A stretch of 64,000 nt of DNA from Gymnothorax reevesii (Eukaryota; Chordata; Actinopteri; Anguilliformes; Muraenidae): positions 13,144,313 through 13,208,312 of the forward strand of contig CM056578.1 of the NCBI GenBank assembly GCA_029721435.1. Reading direction: 5' to 3'. The notes under the pieces were generated by a model. It worked only from the letters and a program-made list of their open reading frames with translations, was not told the origin of the DNA and did not search any database. Shown in pieces: positions 12,266 to 24,010 of this stretch. The position numbers and the translations under genes were made by a program. Numbering within the stretch: position 1 is the stretch's first letter; every line of letters begins with the position of its first letter.

Positions 12266-12950
12266 GTTTTGTGATTCTGGAAGGTTTTTAGGCAGAAGAC
12301 TGCGACTGAAGGTTGCTGATGCGTGCCCTAAAAAAGTGGTAATTCGGTGAGCTTCTGTCAGGCAGTGTGCCACCCTTTCCTCCGCAGGCCAACATTTTAT
12401 CCATCCCCTCTCTCTTTCTCCATCTCTCCCCCTTCCTCAACCCATCTATTTTAGAACTGCTGATTGCAGATGGGTTACAAAACAGTGCGAAACTCTGGTC
12501 ATGGGGTTTTGATTGGCAGGTGCTGTTATCCATTTTGCATTTGTGTTGCATTCAGCGCAAAATGACCCATTTTCCAATTCTTAATCTCACTTTGTTCAAG
12601 AAAAAAGATTCAGTATGTTTATTTTGAATCTAAAACTCAATGGCATTGTTCATTATCCGTGTCAAGCATGTAATAGAACACATATAGTGCACATGCTACT
12701 CCTCCCTGCATAATCATGTTGAACCTGAGAGGAACTGTGAGTAAAAAAAAGAAAAAAAAAATAATTCCACTATAGCGGTCAATAGTCTGTCTATAGTCTG
12801 CTCTACTGCTTCATCTTGACTGGCACATTTCAAAACCTGTACACTGGAGTATAGGGTCAAGACAACCAGGAGAGTGTTATTGTCCGAATACTAAAGGACT
12901 GTTCTGTATAAAAAAGAAAGGATTAAAAAAATGCTTTTTCATTTTACTCC
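12266..12950. other. Intergenic sequence, nothing recognised
   Basis: Overlapping open frames at 12288-12551 (minus) and 12367-12627 (plus) have no recognisable family features and lie over a pyrimidine-rich stretch; I do not call them genes. Confidence 0.4.
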
Positions 12951-13570
12951 ACAAAGGAGATGCAGCGAAAGGCCAACAGCCAGAAACCCTCAGACATGTG
13001 TGATAACGCTCAGACAATGGCAGAAATTATTCAGCGATTCTGCCGGGCGCTCATTAAATGATAAAAACTATCAAATTAAAGCCCAGTAGCCGTCTTAGAG
13101 AAGCAAATAAGAAATTAAGTGAAAGCCATGGTGAAAGCACCCATGGGCCAAATGTAAGCTATCCAGGGAATGATGCACCCATGCCAACTCCTTAGCTGCA
13201 CCCACAAAGTGTCAACAAAAACAAATGTGCAACAAAAAGGGCCCGTTGATAGCTGCCTCTGTGTTTTGATTATGGAAATGACACATTTTCAGCACAGGGA
13301 CTGCCGGGAGCAAAGTTAAAGAGCCATATTGTTTGCATCAGAATGAAACTCTACCTCACTCCTCCCTGGAATAAAAAAGAGCAATTATTTGCAAAGAAAA
13401 TATTACTTGTGTTTACATCAGACTGTGTTGGTGTCTGAAGAGACGCACTTGCATTTATTTATAAAGTTTAGAAGGACAAATGGCTGACTTAAGGGAAATA
13501 GCCATATTTTTAGAAGGCAGATAAAATTCTTTGGACTGACTAAAGTGAAGGCAGAACATTATGTATCAGC
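12951..13570. promoter_or_regulatory. Candidate conserved non-coding element
   Basis: Repeat-free sequence with dense TAAT / ATTA / AAATGATAAAA words near 13050-13080 and an ATTTGCAAAG stretch near 13387. Its texture, AT-rich homeodomain-like words with interspersed CpG, differs from the repeats on either side. This is an inference from appearance only. Confidence 0.25.
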
Positions 13571-14099
13571 CCAGGACAATATTTATCATGGACCAATTTT
13601 ATGATTGATCATGAGCCAGACTGACTGTGAGGGAACAGTTGTGACCTTTTTTTTTTTTTTTTCCATACTTGAGTGTTATAAGATGAATGTCAATAAACCA
13701 CAGGTCAATATCAGTCTTACCTCTGTGCAGTTCAAGCAGAACAATGGGATCTTCATTTTAAATTACTATTACTATTATTTACTATTCAGTGTTTTGGGGG
13801 ATAAATGTTAAAGGTAAAATGTTTACTCGTTCGCCTCCCCATGAGTAATATGAATTTGTCTATTGCTTTAATAATTGCTGGAGTTGAAAGGGCAGCCCTA
13901 AACATATACACAAAAAACATTTCTTAAACTTTGCCTGGACAAACTCTTTAGTAGAGGCAGCAGCTAATTATCTAATATCTTAAAGCAGTGTGTTTGTACT
14001 TTTGGGATTTGTTTTATTAAATGCAATGCCTTGACATTATGACATTAAATGCGAAGAAAAGGGGCAAAAAGTACAACTTGAAATGTATCCACAGAAGCA

Positions 14100-14310
14100 A
14101 TTAGATTCTCAAGTCACATTTTATGTCCTGTGGATTAAAAGTTATTAGCCCTGCGCAGCCGTTCCTAAGGTGAGCAGTGCTATGTAATTCTATAAGTTGC
14201 AATTTTCACTTTATAAGCATAATGAGTTTCAGCCAGGCGCATGAACGAAAACAACTGCGATGTAGGAATTCAGTCTGAACCTTTAAGTGCTTTTTTCTGG
14301 ACTTTTTTTC
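14100..14310. promoter_or_regulatory. Candidate conserved non-coding element
   Basis: A ~200 bp repeat-free block with several CpG and TAAT-like words (around 14110-14290). It is flanked by ordinary AT-rich DNA. Functional status cannot be settled from one sequence. Confidence 0.2.
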
Positions 14311-14825
14311 TGGGTTATTCTCCATTTCTCCCATTGCCTCAAAAAGGGATTTTTATTTTATCCCTGAGAGAGATAGGCAGTAGAACCGAATGAGGCAGAC
14401 GAGTTGTGTGGATGCAGGTTGCCCACCTCAGTAAATCTTCCCAATTGTGCCTGAATGGCCCAAAGAGACGTAAACATGAGTGGCCATCTCAAAGACATTA
14501 TCTGGAAAGCACAGAAGATTGTCTAGGGAGATTGGAAACAGAAGGTCACAGATGACTCTGACCAGCCTACAAAGGATGACTGCAGAAAATTGAATAGAAG
14601 AATATGGATGGGGCTTTACTGGGGCCTACAGCTGAGAGTCATCATGATGCCTCTCGTGTCTCTCAGCTGAGAGAGACACTGACCATTAAACATCTTTGCG
14701 GTCAATAACTGAGCAATGAATCTAAGCTAACACATTGGTTTAATAAAAAGAAAAAGATCAGATGAGCATGAGCACTCAATTGAATTGCTTTGTGCTCTGA
14801 GTAGATTATAGTTTATGCTTAGTTT

Positions 14826-14960
14826 TAGGGCAATGGTATCAAACTCTTATCCTCGTGGGCTGTGGTGACTGCTGGTTTTCAGGATTTCCATTCAATCAGC
14901 AGCTAACTCAGGTCCAATAAACAAGTTGTGCGGACCCCTCAACCAATCAATGACTTGAAC
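14826..14960 (+). repeat. Fragment of a teleost 'GGTTTTCAGGATTTCC' interspersed repeat
   Basis: The block from 'ggtatcaaactcttatcctc' through 'gactgctggttttcagg' has the form of a widespread fish interspersed repeat. A reversed fragment with matching words lies at about 18534-18600, on the other side of the gypsy remnant. Family identity is from general resemblance. Confidence 0.4.
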
Positions 14961-15489
14961 TAGAGTAAAGTTATTGATTAATGACAGCAAGGCATATCCC
15001 TGAAACTTTAGCGTTCTTCGCACAGGCAAAATTTATATTTTGGCCGAGCGTGGTGTAGAGGAAAGTGTATAAAGTCCAGTAAACATAGGGGATCCACACT
15101 TGGCTCCAGGAGTGTACACAGCAAATTTTACTTGCATTCTAAAATAATTTTTTGACTTACTGCATTTTTTTAAAAGTTAGGTTTGATCGAAAAGAGGTGC
15201 CAAAAGAATTGTTAAAGTGTCACCAAACTGCTCAATCATGCACGGACTTTCATAGGAAAGTTTGTCTGATTCTAATTAGAGCAGTTTGTCTAGTAGCATT
15301 TGGGATTGTAGTTGCACCTAATGATGGTGTTCCTCCAGCTGGCCCACCAGATCATGATAACATCTCAACCAGCCACAAACCGCACATCACCCCCTCAAGA
15401 AAAATACTCAGGTGATCCTAACACATTTCATCCAATTTCTTACTCAGTGCCAATTAGCATTCAATGCCCAAACTAATCAGTAGTCCAGT
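14961..15489. other. Intergenic sequence upstream of the gypsy remnant
   Basis: No 5' LTR, primer-binding site or leader is recognisable here. The chromovirus remnant that starts at about 15490 is therefore 5'-truncated. A short open frame at 15152-15415 shows no family resemblance. Confidence 0.4.
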
Positions 15490-15501
15490 GAAGCAGCTAA
15501 G

Positions 15502-15905
15502 GTGGCCAACCTGGTGAACCTGTTGGAGGGTCCTCCGCTCAGCTACTACAATACCCTCTTCAAGCAGCACTCCCCCCAAGCTATGTCCGCTGATGTCTTT
15601 GCTACAGAGCTCAAGCATGTGTATGATCATCCCATATGGGGCCAGCAAGCTGGTCTGCAGCTTTCACGGATCCGTCACGGAAGGCTTTCTGCCCGGGAGT
15701 TTGTGAGCCAATTCCAAAGTTCAGCAGTGGAGTCGGGCTGGAATGAGGCAGCACTTATCACAGCTTTCCAGAACAATCTCAACCGTAACATCTGGAGGGA
15801 GATAGCACTCTGGGGAGAGTTCACAACCTTGGATGAGGCCATAAAATGTGACATTAAAGTGAGTGACTTCCTGCCCCTATGGCATGCTGAGTCACAGCAT
15901 TTTTT
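15502..15905 (+). pseudogene. gag fragment of chromovirus
   Basis: The translated frame contains features of a gypsy capsid: an LSYYNTLF-type segment, 'FATELKHVYDHP', 'LQLSRIRHGRLSAREFVSQF' and 'WNEAALITAFQNNLN'. This matches the retrotransposon gag family (capsid N-terminal and C-terminal parts) over about 130 residues. The zinc knuckle that should follow is absent. After about 15900 the frame runs into a T-run and unrelated residues. Confidence 0.75.
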
Positions 15906-16019
15906 TTTAAAACTCCACTTTTCATTCTGCACAGCAAACGTCCCATGGTCTCCGCCGAGTAGTCCCAAGTCCAAGCCCATGCAAGTAGACGGCATCCATC
16001 TGATGAATGGATGAATGGA

Positions 16020-16553
16020 GGACTGCTTTCAACACGCTGTCAGGTACTTCAAGCACCTAGTCATGCCATTTGGTCTGTCCATGCCCCTGTAGTCTTCCAG
16101 GTCCGAGTGAATGATGTGCTCTGCATGTGTTCGTCTATTTAGCTGATATCTTGATTTACTCTTGCTCTCTTCAAGAACACCAGGACCATGTCCGCACAGT
16201 GCTGTAGCACCTCCTGTAGAACATAATGTTTGTCAAAGCCGAGAAATGTGAGTTTCATGCCACCTCTACCACCTTTCTTGGCTTCATCATCTCACAGGGG
16301 GAGCTCAGAATGAATCCAGCTAAGGTCTCACCTGTCACAAACTGGCCGACTTCTACTAACCGCAAGCAGCTGCAGCACTTCAATGGCTTTGCCAACTTCT
16401 ATAAAAGGTTTGTGCAGAACTACAGCAGCATAGCTGCCCCGCTGACTGTACTCACTTCTCCATCTGTTCTGTTCCACTGGACTTCTGAGGCCGAGGCGAC
16501 CTTCTCAGAGCTCAAGCGTCACTCCATCTCATCTCCCATCCTGATCCATCCTG
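16020..16553 (+). pseudogene. Reverse transcriptase / RNase H-connection fragment of chromovirus
   Basis: Across two or more frames one reads the RT palm ('HLVMPFGLSM', then 'VFQ', then '[11 protein letters not shown]'), followed by 'FVKAEKCEFH', 'TFLGFIIS', 'FANFYKRFVQNYSSIAAPLT', 'FSELKRH' and 'PILIHPG', which are the thumb and the start of the RNase H tether. The catalytic YxDD box at 16136-16147 reads YLAD, so the first of its two aspartates is lost. Several stops (for example TAG near 16090 and two stops near 16206-16224) disrupt the frame. Fingers upstream and RNase H downstream are missing. Confidence 0.85.
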
Positions 16554-16674
16554 GGGCACGTTTCCTAAAAGCGTAGTTTAGTAGTAAGTAAGTTAGCAAC
16601 TTACATGGTTCCTCCATTCACACTCAATGGGTCCAACTGTGGAAGTTAGCATCTGTGATTTCGGGAAACGCACC
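16554..16674. mobile_element. Small MITE inserted in the chromovirus
   Basis: About 121 bp with imperfect inverted ends: the left reads GGGGCACGTTTCCTAAAA and the right, read in reverse, GGTGCGTTTCCCGAAA. This resembles the GTGCGTTTCCCGAAA-type MITE common in teleosts. It separates the RT/RNase H remnant from the integrase remnant. A clean target duplication is not obvious, and retroelement sequence expected at this point is missing on both sides. Confidence 0.6.
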
Positions 16675-17360
16675 TCAAACAACTCTGGTGGCCTAATATG
16701 GAAGCAGACACCCGGTCATTTGTGGCAGCCTGCTCTGTCTGTGGCCGAAATAAAACCACTACTAAGCCCATTTCAGGTCTGCTCTGTCCTCTGCCCATTC
16801 CCAGTCATCCATGGTCCCACATCGCCCTGGGCTTTGTGACCGGTCTTCCCCCATCTGGAGGTAATACTGTTGTTCTCACCATCATTGAGCATTTCTCTAA
16901 AGCTACAAATTTCGTTGCCCAGCACAAACTCCCCTCTGCACGTGAGACTGCTGACTTGTTAGTGCAGCATGTTGTCTGGGTCCATGGTTTACTTTCAGAT
17001 ATTGTCTCCGACAGGGGCCCACAGTTTACCTCCCAGGTTGGGAAAGCATTCTGTAAAGCAATAGGGGCGACTACCAGCCTGTCCTCTGGATACCATCCAC
17101 AATCCAACGGCTGGACGGAGCGGGCCAACTAAGAGATGAAGGCTGCTCACCGCTACATCTCCGTGGCAGAGCAATCCTCCTGGAGTACTCGGCTGCCCTG
17201 GGTGGAGTACACCCATAACACACTCCCCAATGTCTCCTATGGTATGTCCCCATTCCTCTGTTCCCTCAGCTATGAACCCCCTCTGTTGCCAGGTCAGGTG
17301 GAGGAGATTGCGGTCCCTCCCATCCAGGTCCATTTGCACCGCTGCCGTGGCACTTGATAG
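16675..17360 (+). pseudogene. Integrase fragment of chromovirus
   Basis: The frame from about 16690 reads '[23 protein letters not shown]' in pieces (end of the zinc-binding region with its C-x2-C), then the RNase H-fold core. The first catalytic position reads '[11 protein letters not shown]', where family members have Asp in place of Gly. The second, '[11 protein letters not shown]', keeps its Asp. The third, 'NGWTERAN', keeps its Glu but is followed at once by a stop (TAA, 17130-17132) where the family has Gln. The frame then continues as 'EMKAAHRY', 'LPWVEYTHNTLPNV' and 'GMSPF'. It cannot be functional. Confidence 0.85.
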
Positions 17361-17599
17361 CGTGCCCATGTTGCTCTGCTTCATGCTTCATCCGAGACCC
17401 AGGCCCAGGCAAACCGTCGCCGTGCTCCGGCTCCCTGTTATGCCCAAGGACAAAAAGTCTGGCTCCTCTCCAAGGATTTGCCCCTCGAAATGGAGTTCAG
17501 GAAGCTTGCCCCCCATTATGTTAGTCCGTTTGAGATTGAGCTTATTATCAATCGTTTTTCAGTCCATCTGAAGCTCCCAACTCATTCCATGGGCTTCAT

Positions 17600-17881
17600 C
17601 CCATGTTTCCTGTGTCCCAGTTAAAGCCTGTTCATTCCTGTCCTCTTTCTCCTCCTGAGGTTCCCCCTCATCTCCGGCTGTTGGACGGGTGGTCCCATCT
17701 ATACGGTGCAGTGCATCCTGGACGTTTGCTGCCGAGGGCATGGCTCCACTACCTGGTGGACTGGGAGGGCTATGGCCCTGAGGAGCCCGCTTGGGTCCCG
17801 GGACGGGACATCTTGGACCCGTCGCTCATCAGGGACTTCCATCGTCTCCACCCTGACTGGTTTTGTGGGCGCAACCGTTGA
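17600..17881 (+). pseudogene. Integrase C-terminus with chromodomain
   Basis: The frame reads 'FPVSQLKPV' (the GPY/F-like tail of integrase), then a chromodomain with '[22 protein letters not shown]' spread over 17749-17811 and '[11 protein letters not shown]'. The aromatic and acidic core (YLVDWEGY, then W) is intact. In this family the chromodomain directs integration to marked chromatin. It ends just before the polypurine tract at 17880. Confidence 0.8.
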
Positions 17882-17893
17882 GGAGAGGGGTGC

Positions 17894-18375
17894 TGTCATG
17901 CCCTTTGCTCCCAAGTTTTTCTCCCTCTTTGTGTGTGTGAGAGCCTGATTTTCGGATGAGGACCTGCTGTGCAGGAGTTGGGGCCTCAGCAACTCAGCTG
18001 CCCCTCGTCAGATCATCAGCCTCTGCCTACTTAAGCTCCTGGTCCACAGTCAGTCGACGCTGGATTATAGACTCAGCTACACAGTCAGTCACTTCTCCAG
18101 CTTGCCTTGAAATCTACCTAGTTTCCTGTTTGTTCTGTTCAGTCTGCTATATCTAGCCAGTTCCTGATCTTTTCTTGTCTCCTATCCAGGATCACCAGCT
18201 TCAACCTAAACCCCGACTCCAGCCAGCTTTACTTCACTTTGGATCCGTCCACCTGCCTGCCCAGCTCCATCTGCCCTCATCAGTCTCCCTAATCCATCCG
18301 ATTACAATAAATACTCTGTTACCCCGTCAGCCGTCTCTGTCTCTGCCCACTGAGTCCATGTATTCGGGCGTAACA
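17894..18375 (+). repeat. 3' LTR of chromovirus
   Basis: It starts TGTCATGCCC right after the purine tract GAGGAGAGGGGTGC and ends at GGCGTAACA, giving TG...CA ends and a length of 482 bp. It contains ATTACAATAAATAC (near 18301), a polyadenylation signal. No matching 5' LTR is in the window, so age cannot be estimated by LTR comparison. Confidence 0.75.
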
Positions 18376-18533
18376 GTTTGTCCTCTTTGCAATTGGAATG
18401 AACACAAAAGTTTCATGTGATTCCCATAAAAAAACTTTTCCAGTCATTCAGCTAACTTGAAGGATCTGCAGTGGCAGCATCCAAGGTGAATTTATAATAT
18501 GTCCAAAAACTTGGGGACATAATACAGTTAAGC

Positions 18534-18605
18534 GAAGGAACTAACCAAAAACCAGCAGACACTGCGGTCCTCCAGGACTTGAATTGGAGGCCCCCCAAGA
18601 CTGTC
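18534..18605 (-). repeat. Reversed fragment of the 'CTGCTGGTTTT' interspersed repeat
   Basis: The minus strand reads 'tcctggaggaccgcagtg' then 'tctgctggttttt', echoing the plus-strand fragment at 14826-14960. It is only about 70 bp. Confidence 0.4.
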
Positions 18606-21600
18606 TGCAAAATCACATGGCAGTGTATTGTGTGATGATAATGTTACAGGACTTACAGTGCTTTCAAATTATGGCAACATCCAATTTTCAACGACCTAAC
18701 TGGAAATGCCTTCTTTTTATACATAATTAGATTTATGCCGACAATCTGAACTCTCATCCCATATTTGTTCCATTGTAAATCCAATTTTGCAAAGTAAAAA
18801 ACCAAAATAATACATCTTGTCCCAGCCCACACACTTATACAGTGAAATGTATAGAACTACAGTTAAAGGCAGTAGAGGCTGCAAAGTGTCCTCATAGATT
18901 CAATTATCCAGAGCTCTTTGTCAACAAATCACTGCAGTCACTGCACGCCTTCTGCACTCTAGCCAGTATTTCCTCATGTGAAGCGAATGTTGATTGAACT
19001 TTAAGAAGCAGCTTAATGCTAAATACTTTTGTAGTATCCCTGAAGGTAGAAGGTATATGGGGATTTGTTTTCATGTGCCAATATTCCTCATGCGGAGGCG
19101 TTTTATAAGTAATCAAACCTTTATGCAAATTTAAATATGGCATGTCAAAAAATCTAGTATTTTGTTTGTTTTTTTTGTCCAAGTGCAAGCGCAGTTTTAC
19201 GAATCCTATTGAGAATCTAATTAAGGAATGCTATTAAAATATGCAAAAGAGATCATCTGCCTGGTTCCAGCACTTAAATTCTTCTGTGGTTAATTAACAG
19301 ATATTGAATCTCAGATTAATTCAGGATTCACGTCACTTATTGTTTCAGTGATCCTACACATCCTATAGAATAGGGAAATTAAAGGTAGGCTGGTCTCTTG
19401 GGAAGGGATCTCAGGGAGGGTTCACTTAGTGGACATATACAGTATATCCCTCAAGAAGGATGCAATGGCTTGATGAGAATGGAATAGATGGAAAGCCACT
19501 GAAAATAAGAGAGGGGACATCACCTCCACGTGGACTGTAAGAAATAGGCTGAGGTCTACAGGCAGGGACAAGTTCGAGAAAAAACAAATGCAAGCTATTT
19601 AGACGGACACAAACAGCCTTGCTAAGTGCCATCATGTGTCCAATGTAAAAACACAATAAAAATTTGAAAAATATGCAACACATTTGAGTCTCCCACAACC
19701 CCTACTCCTCGCGAAAAGATGAATGAAAAAAGATGCATGAACCCATGAATCTGATGAATTCCCAGAATGCCCCTGTGCTCCTGGGAATCGCAGCTTATAC
19801 AGCGGGATCTCAACAAGCTGGACCATTGCAGAGGAGCAGCCTTTCAACTAGAAAGATGGGGGGAAAAAATGTACTGAATGCGGCATGATGAAAAATGCAG
19901 CATAAATACACAGGACTCGCCATTGCCTTTAAAGATCTAAGAAATCTGTTCGTCCTCTCGAGAGACCAAGCAATGTATAAAACATGTAGCCTTTGTTTTT
20001 TATGTTTATGTCATTCAGGTTCACACTGACAGAAACAAGTTCTCGCCTTTTATGTGATCAATGTACACTGTATATACAGTAATAGTAACAAACAGCCATC
20101 AATTCAGTTTTCAGTGACTGCTGAGTACCCCAAGAGGTCAAAACACTGTTTCATTATAGCAGTTAATGCCGGAAATTCCGCATAGCCGCTGCGCAAGCCC
20201 GCCATTTTTCTCATTTGTTTCAACCCACAAATACTTAGACGACATCTCTAAACTCCAAATTATCGCACAAGCGATCCATGTAGAGCATCCTCAGCAGTGG
20301 GCCTATTTAATTCATTAAAAACAGCTAGCCAAGTCCCTAACGCTACCTTAGCTCCATTTAAGCAATGTTCACATTTAATATAACTAGTTAGCTATTTGTG
20401 GAGAATCCATTCCCCCTAAGATTACGACCTCCTCTCTAAGTTTTCTTTCTCAGACCCAATGGTGTAAAAGCACAGGCCTGGGTTTCCTCCCTATCAATCA
20501 CTGCATCCAATTGAACAACAACTAACCAGCATTTTGCCAGAACAATAAGGTAAAAATGACTGAACTCTAGCAGTGGAATCTATCTTTTACCTCCAGGTGG
20601 GCATATCCTATACATTGTGACAACACGTGAAAACTATAAATAGGGGAATGTCATGCTAAATTCGAAATTTTGTTCTTCATTGATTCCTCCACTGAAGCTC
20701 ATAAAATACTGTTGTATTACAGCTGTTTTGATGCCTTATATGCCAATAAATCTTCCAAGCTGGCCGGTGGAATCAAATTTTTTAGCAGATACTGTGATTT
20801 GAGTGGGTGGTATCTGTGTTGTATTTGGTCAATTTGAAAGTACCAGGCAATCTGAAAACTCAAACTAAAACTACACTAACATCCAACCTCCAGAAAGTCA
20901 GCTATCCATTTAATGAAGATTCGTTTGCTCCAACAGCCCAAACAAACTTAAATCAAACCAATTTGAGATCTTAAAATTTCATATAGGTATGCTTGTGTGA
21001 GTCAATGCTGATTGATGGACTGGGTAACTGTCCCGAATGTGTTCACGCATTTTGGTCATCGAAAACTCAGATATGCCAAATAAACAATGGATTGACGGAT
21101 GATGGTGCATGGGATCTACCATGACATACTTTTAATTCTTGATCCACAAGACGCGTGACAGCCAGGTCATAAATTGCTTTTTCAGAGGAGACAGAAACAT
21201 GAATGACAAATGGGTTTGGAAATGTAAAACCACTCAAGGCAGCAGGTATTCACACAAAATTAAAGGATCAAATACTGTTATATAATCAATGATGCATTTT
21301 AGTTTTTCTCAGAAAATATCCATTGCCAATCAGAACAAGGTCGACATTGTTGCTACCTTCACGATTTCTCCCTTTATGACCACTATCAAATAGTACATGT
21401 GAAGGCCACCCTTCAGGAGAACATGACTAGAATGTTTTCCAAGTGTTCTAGAACTGCTCTGAACATCAGCAGTGATTGTCAAGTCACCCGTAGAGTGTTC
21501 AATCGAGAGCATTCTGATCAATTTTTTGTGACCCCTCACATTTAAAGTAAAAGTGTATTGATAAATCAAAAGATTAGCAAATTATACCTCTCAGGAAAGC

Positions 21601-23365
21601 TAATGTCCTGGGGATGATGATTAAAACACCTTCTGGACACTCACTCAAACAGTATGAGAATAAAAGAGGCATTTTGAACACCCTTTCAACTCTTGAGCAT
21701 CCCCGAAAAAACTGAGCAAAAATAGCCCTTTTCTGATGCCATAAATTGCGGGAAACAGGGACACACACTAAAGAGGCTGAGTGCACCAATCATCGTCTGC
21801 CTGTTGTACGTTGTTCATTTCTTAGTCTCATCTTGTTTTATATTTCCAGTGGATTAAATGTATGCTTTTCAAAAACTACATGATTGTTTGGCTTCCGGGT
21901 AAGCTTTGCAGTATAGTACTGAGCACCACGGCCATGTTTGCAAAAGCAAAATTTCTGACATTTTGAGTGGATTTTGATGTCTTGCTTACAGTGCAAAATA
22001 CACATGCGATAGCCTATGGGTCACAGTTGATCCCACGAGCAATGTCACAGCTCTTGGCCCAATTTAGAGCACTGTTCAAGAGCAATATTAGGGGTTTGTA
22101 AATGTCCGTTTAGCATCCATGATCACCCTATTCCACTGTCCTCTCCTGGTGTAAAGTGTTGATAGTTTGAGTGAGTATTGCATGCCCTTTTGGATAATAC
22201 CAAATATGAGTATATTTTTATTAAGTAAAGTTTCAAATTAGATTATGTCTCCCTTAAGGGCTGATGACCATAATTTTTCTTTGCATCCTTTGCAAACTTT
22301 TTAGGAGCCTCTATAAACTGGTCTGCTTTGATATTGTCCCCCTAGGTCAGGATAGAGTATAGATCCCCCCCCCCCCCAGACACAGTGCTCTTAAGGCAAA
22401 GAAAATAGCATATAGTGGAATTTTTTATTCTCTCTAACCCAGCAAAGTCATCTTTGCAGACATGAGCATTCGGTACCGCAGAAAGCCAGACGTATTACAG
22501 ACACAAGACCTTTACCACTTGATCAGAGAGAAATGCCTTGTAATGATACACAGTGAGAAACCCAGACTGATCTGCTGCGAACTGCTGCAGGGCAAAGATT
22601 TTGATGCCTGTTTACAATGAAAGTGACGGCCACCACTAAGTTAAAAATCACAGAAATATTCAGGATGGGAGTGAACAGAAAAGCACTGAACTGGAGCACA
22701 GCTTAGGGTTGGTCAACATTGCTCTGATATCTTCAGTAGATTGAAAACAGCGATACATCCTCGACAACTTGGCTCCATTTTCTGTCGATTGTGGCTATGC
22801 CTGGCTGGCTAATCTGCCCCCATTTCATTGCAGGTGGAATGTCAATAGTGGTAAATTACATGGGGAAACGCAGCTTCTCGGAACAGTTATGAAAGCTCAC
22901 TATCATATTTTGCGCTTGCCAGAGTGGACCCATCTGGATGAATAGATGTTCCAACTGTATCATTCAGTGGGAAAAAGCCCTTTTTTCAAAGTCCCATTTC
23001 CACCCCTTTGAAGATGAGGAAATCGGCTCTCTAAGAGTAAGCTGTTAAGAATTTGTGAAGATAACAAAATTGCATTAATTGTATTGCAACCACTGCCAAA
23101 AGAATATTGATCTTACTGAAAGGACAGGAAAGGCTACACACCAACAAAAACGAAATTCAAAAACCGTTTAAGGGGAGCCTGCATGACAGCAGTAATGGAA
23201 GGCAGGAATTATTTACTGAAGCCCCTAAGTTTCATCCATAAACTCTAAGAAAGGATATGCTAATATCAAATGCAAATATTATGCTACTTCTTCCGCATTA
23301 CTTGCCACTAAGTTGCCAAATGTTGCGCTAAAAATGTAAAATTCAACAAAGGGAGGCCTTTTAAA
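18606..23365. other. Long intergenic stretch without recognised genes
   Basis: No coding region, RNA gene or full transposon recognised. Overlapping short frames near 19426-19847 (minus) lack family features. A block at about 19195-19345 (TAATTAAG and TTAATTAAC words) has a conserved-non-coding look. A (C)11 run lies at 22366-22377. The rest is ordinary AT-rich DNA. Confidence 0.4.
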
Positions 23366-23645
23366 TACAAACCCATTTCTGAAATAGTTGGGGCAAAGTG
23401 TAAAGTGTGAAGAAAATAAAAACTCAATGACTTTCAAATCACACCAGCCAGTATTTTATTCATAATAGAACAGAGATAATATAGCAATTGTTGAAACTGC
23501 GCAATTTTACAATTTCATCCACAAAATGAGCTCATTTCAAATTTGATGACTGCCACAGGTCCAAGAAAAGTTGGGACAGGGGCCTGTTTACCATGATGCA
23601 GCATCCCCTCTTCTTTTTAACACAGAATGGAGGCGTCCTCTGCAA
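23366..23645 (+). mobile_element. Terminal fragment of a Tc1-like-type element
   Basis: It begins at a TA with CAAACCCATTTCTGAAATAG and continues 'aataaaaactcaatgactttcaaatca' in style. It carries an internal AAAAGTTGGGACAGGGGC (near 23565-23583) that also occurs subterminally in the Tc1-like element at 58023. The pattern of a terminal repeat with a related internal repeat is that of IR/DR-type Tc1 elements. No transposase remnant follows; similarity fades at about 23645. Confidence 0.45.
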
Positions 23646-23744
23646 AGCATGTTCTATAGGACTTCTAAGGAACTCGATAGAACATCAATGGAACTCTATA
23701 GAACGTTTTAATAGAAAAGCATGTTCTGTAGGATTTTCCGTGCG

Positions 23745-24010
23745 TTATCCAAGCAAGCTCTCTGGTGCTACCATGAAAGCAATGCGAAATGCAGAAGCTC
23801 AACTAGTTTACAAATGATTTCCCTGCACTACCTTGACATAATTTAATCCCCCTTTAGAAATTGTTGTGGCTAATAAAAAGCCGAAAGAGGTGGAGATTAA
23901 ATAGGTAATTCTTTCCAGTAGAATTGATCAATTCCCCAGCTCCACATAAGCAACTTGCCCACGCTATGTTCTTAACCGAGCTCTCGCTAGCTGTCGCATA
24001 CTATCCATAA
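23745..24010 (+). repeat. Older duplicated block, copy 1
   Basis: Word order here (AAGCAAGCTCTCTGGTGCTACC, then TCCACATAAGCAAC, then GCTCTCGCTAGCT, then ACTATCCATAA) recurs in the same order and orientation at about 24600-24855. The two copies are clearly diverged with indels, so this is an old direct duplication or two copies of one repeat about 850 bp apart. Confidence 0.5.

Larger units (their letters stand above)
15490..18375 (+). mobile_element. Degenerate Ty3/gypsy chromovirus (gag, RT, integrase, chromodomain, 3' LTR)
   Basis: Pieces of one LTR retrotransposon lie in order on the plus strand: gag (15490-15905), reverse transcriptase and the start of the RNase H region (16020-16553), integrase (16675-17360), chromodomain (17600-17881), polypurine tract (17880-17893) and 3' LTR. 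The integrase-last order with a C-terminal chromodomain is diagnostic of chromoviruses. No 5' LTR, protease, RT fingers or RNase H core is visible. Frames are broken by stops and frameshifts and key catalytic residues are lost, so this is a dead, old copy. A small MITE (16554-16674) sits at the junction where RNase H and the integrase zinc domain are missing. Confidence 0.85.
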
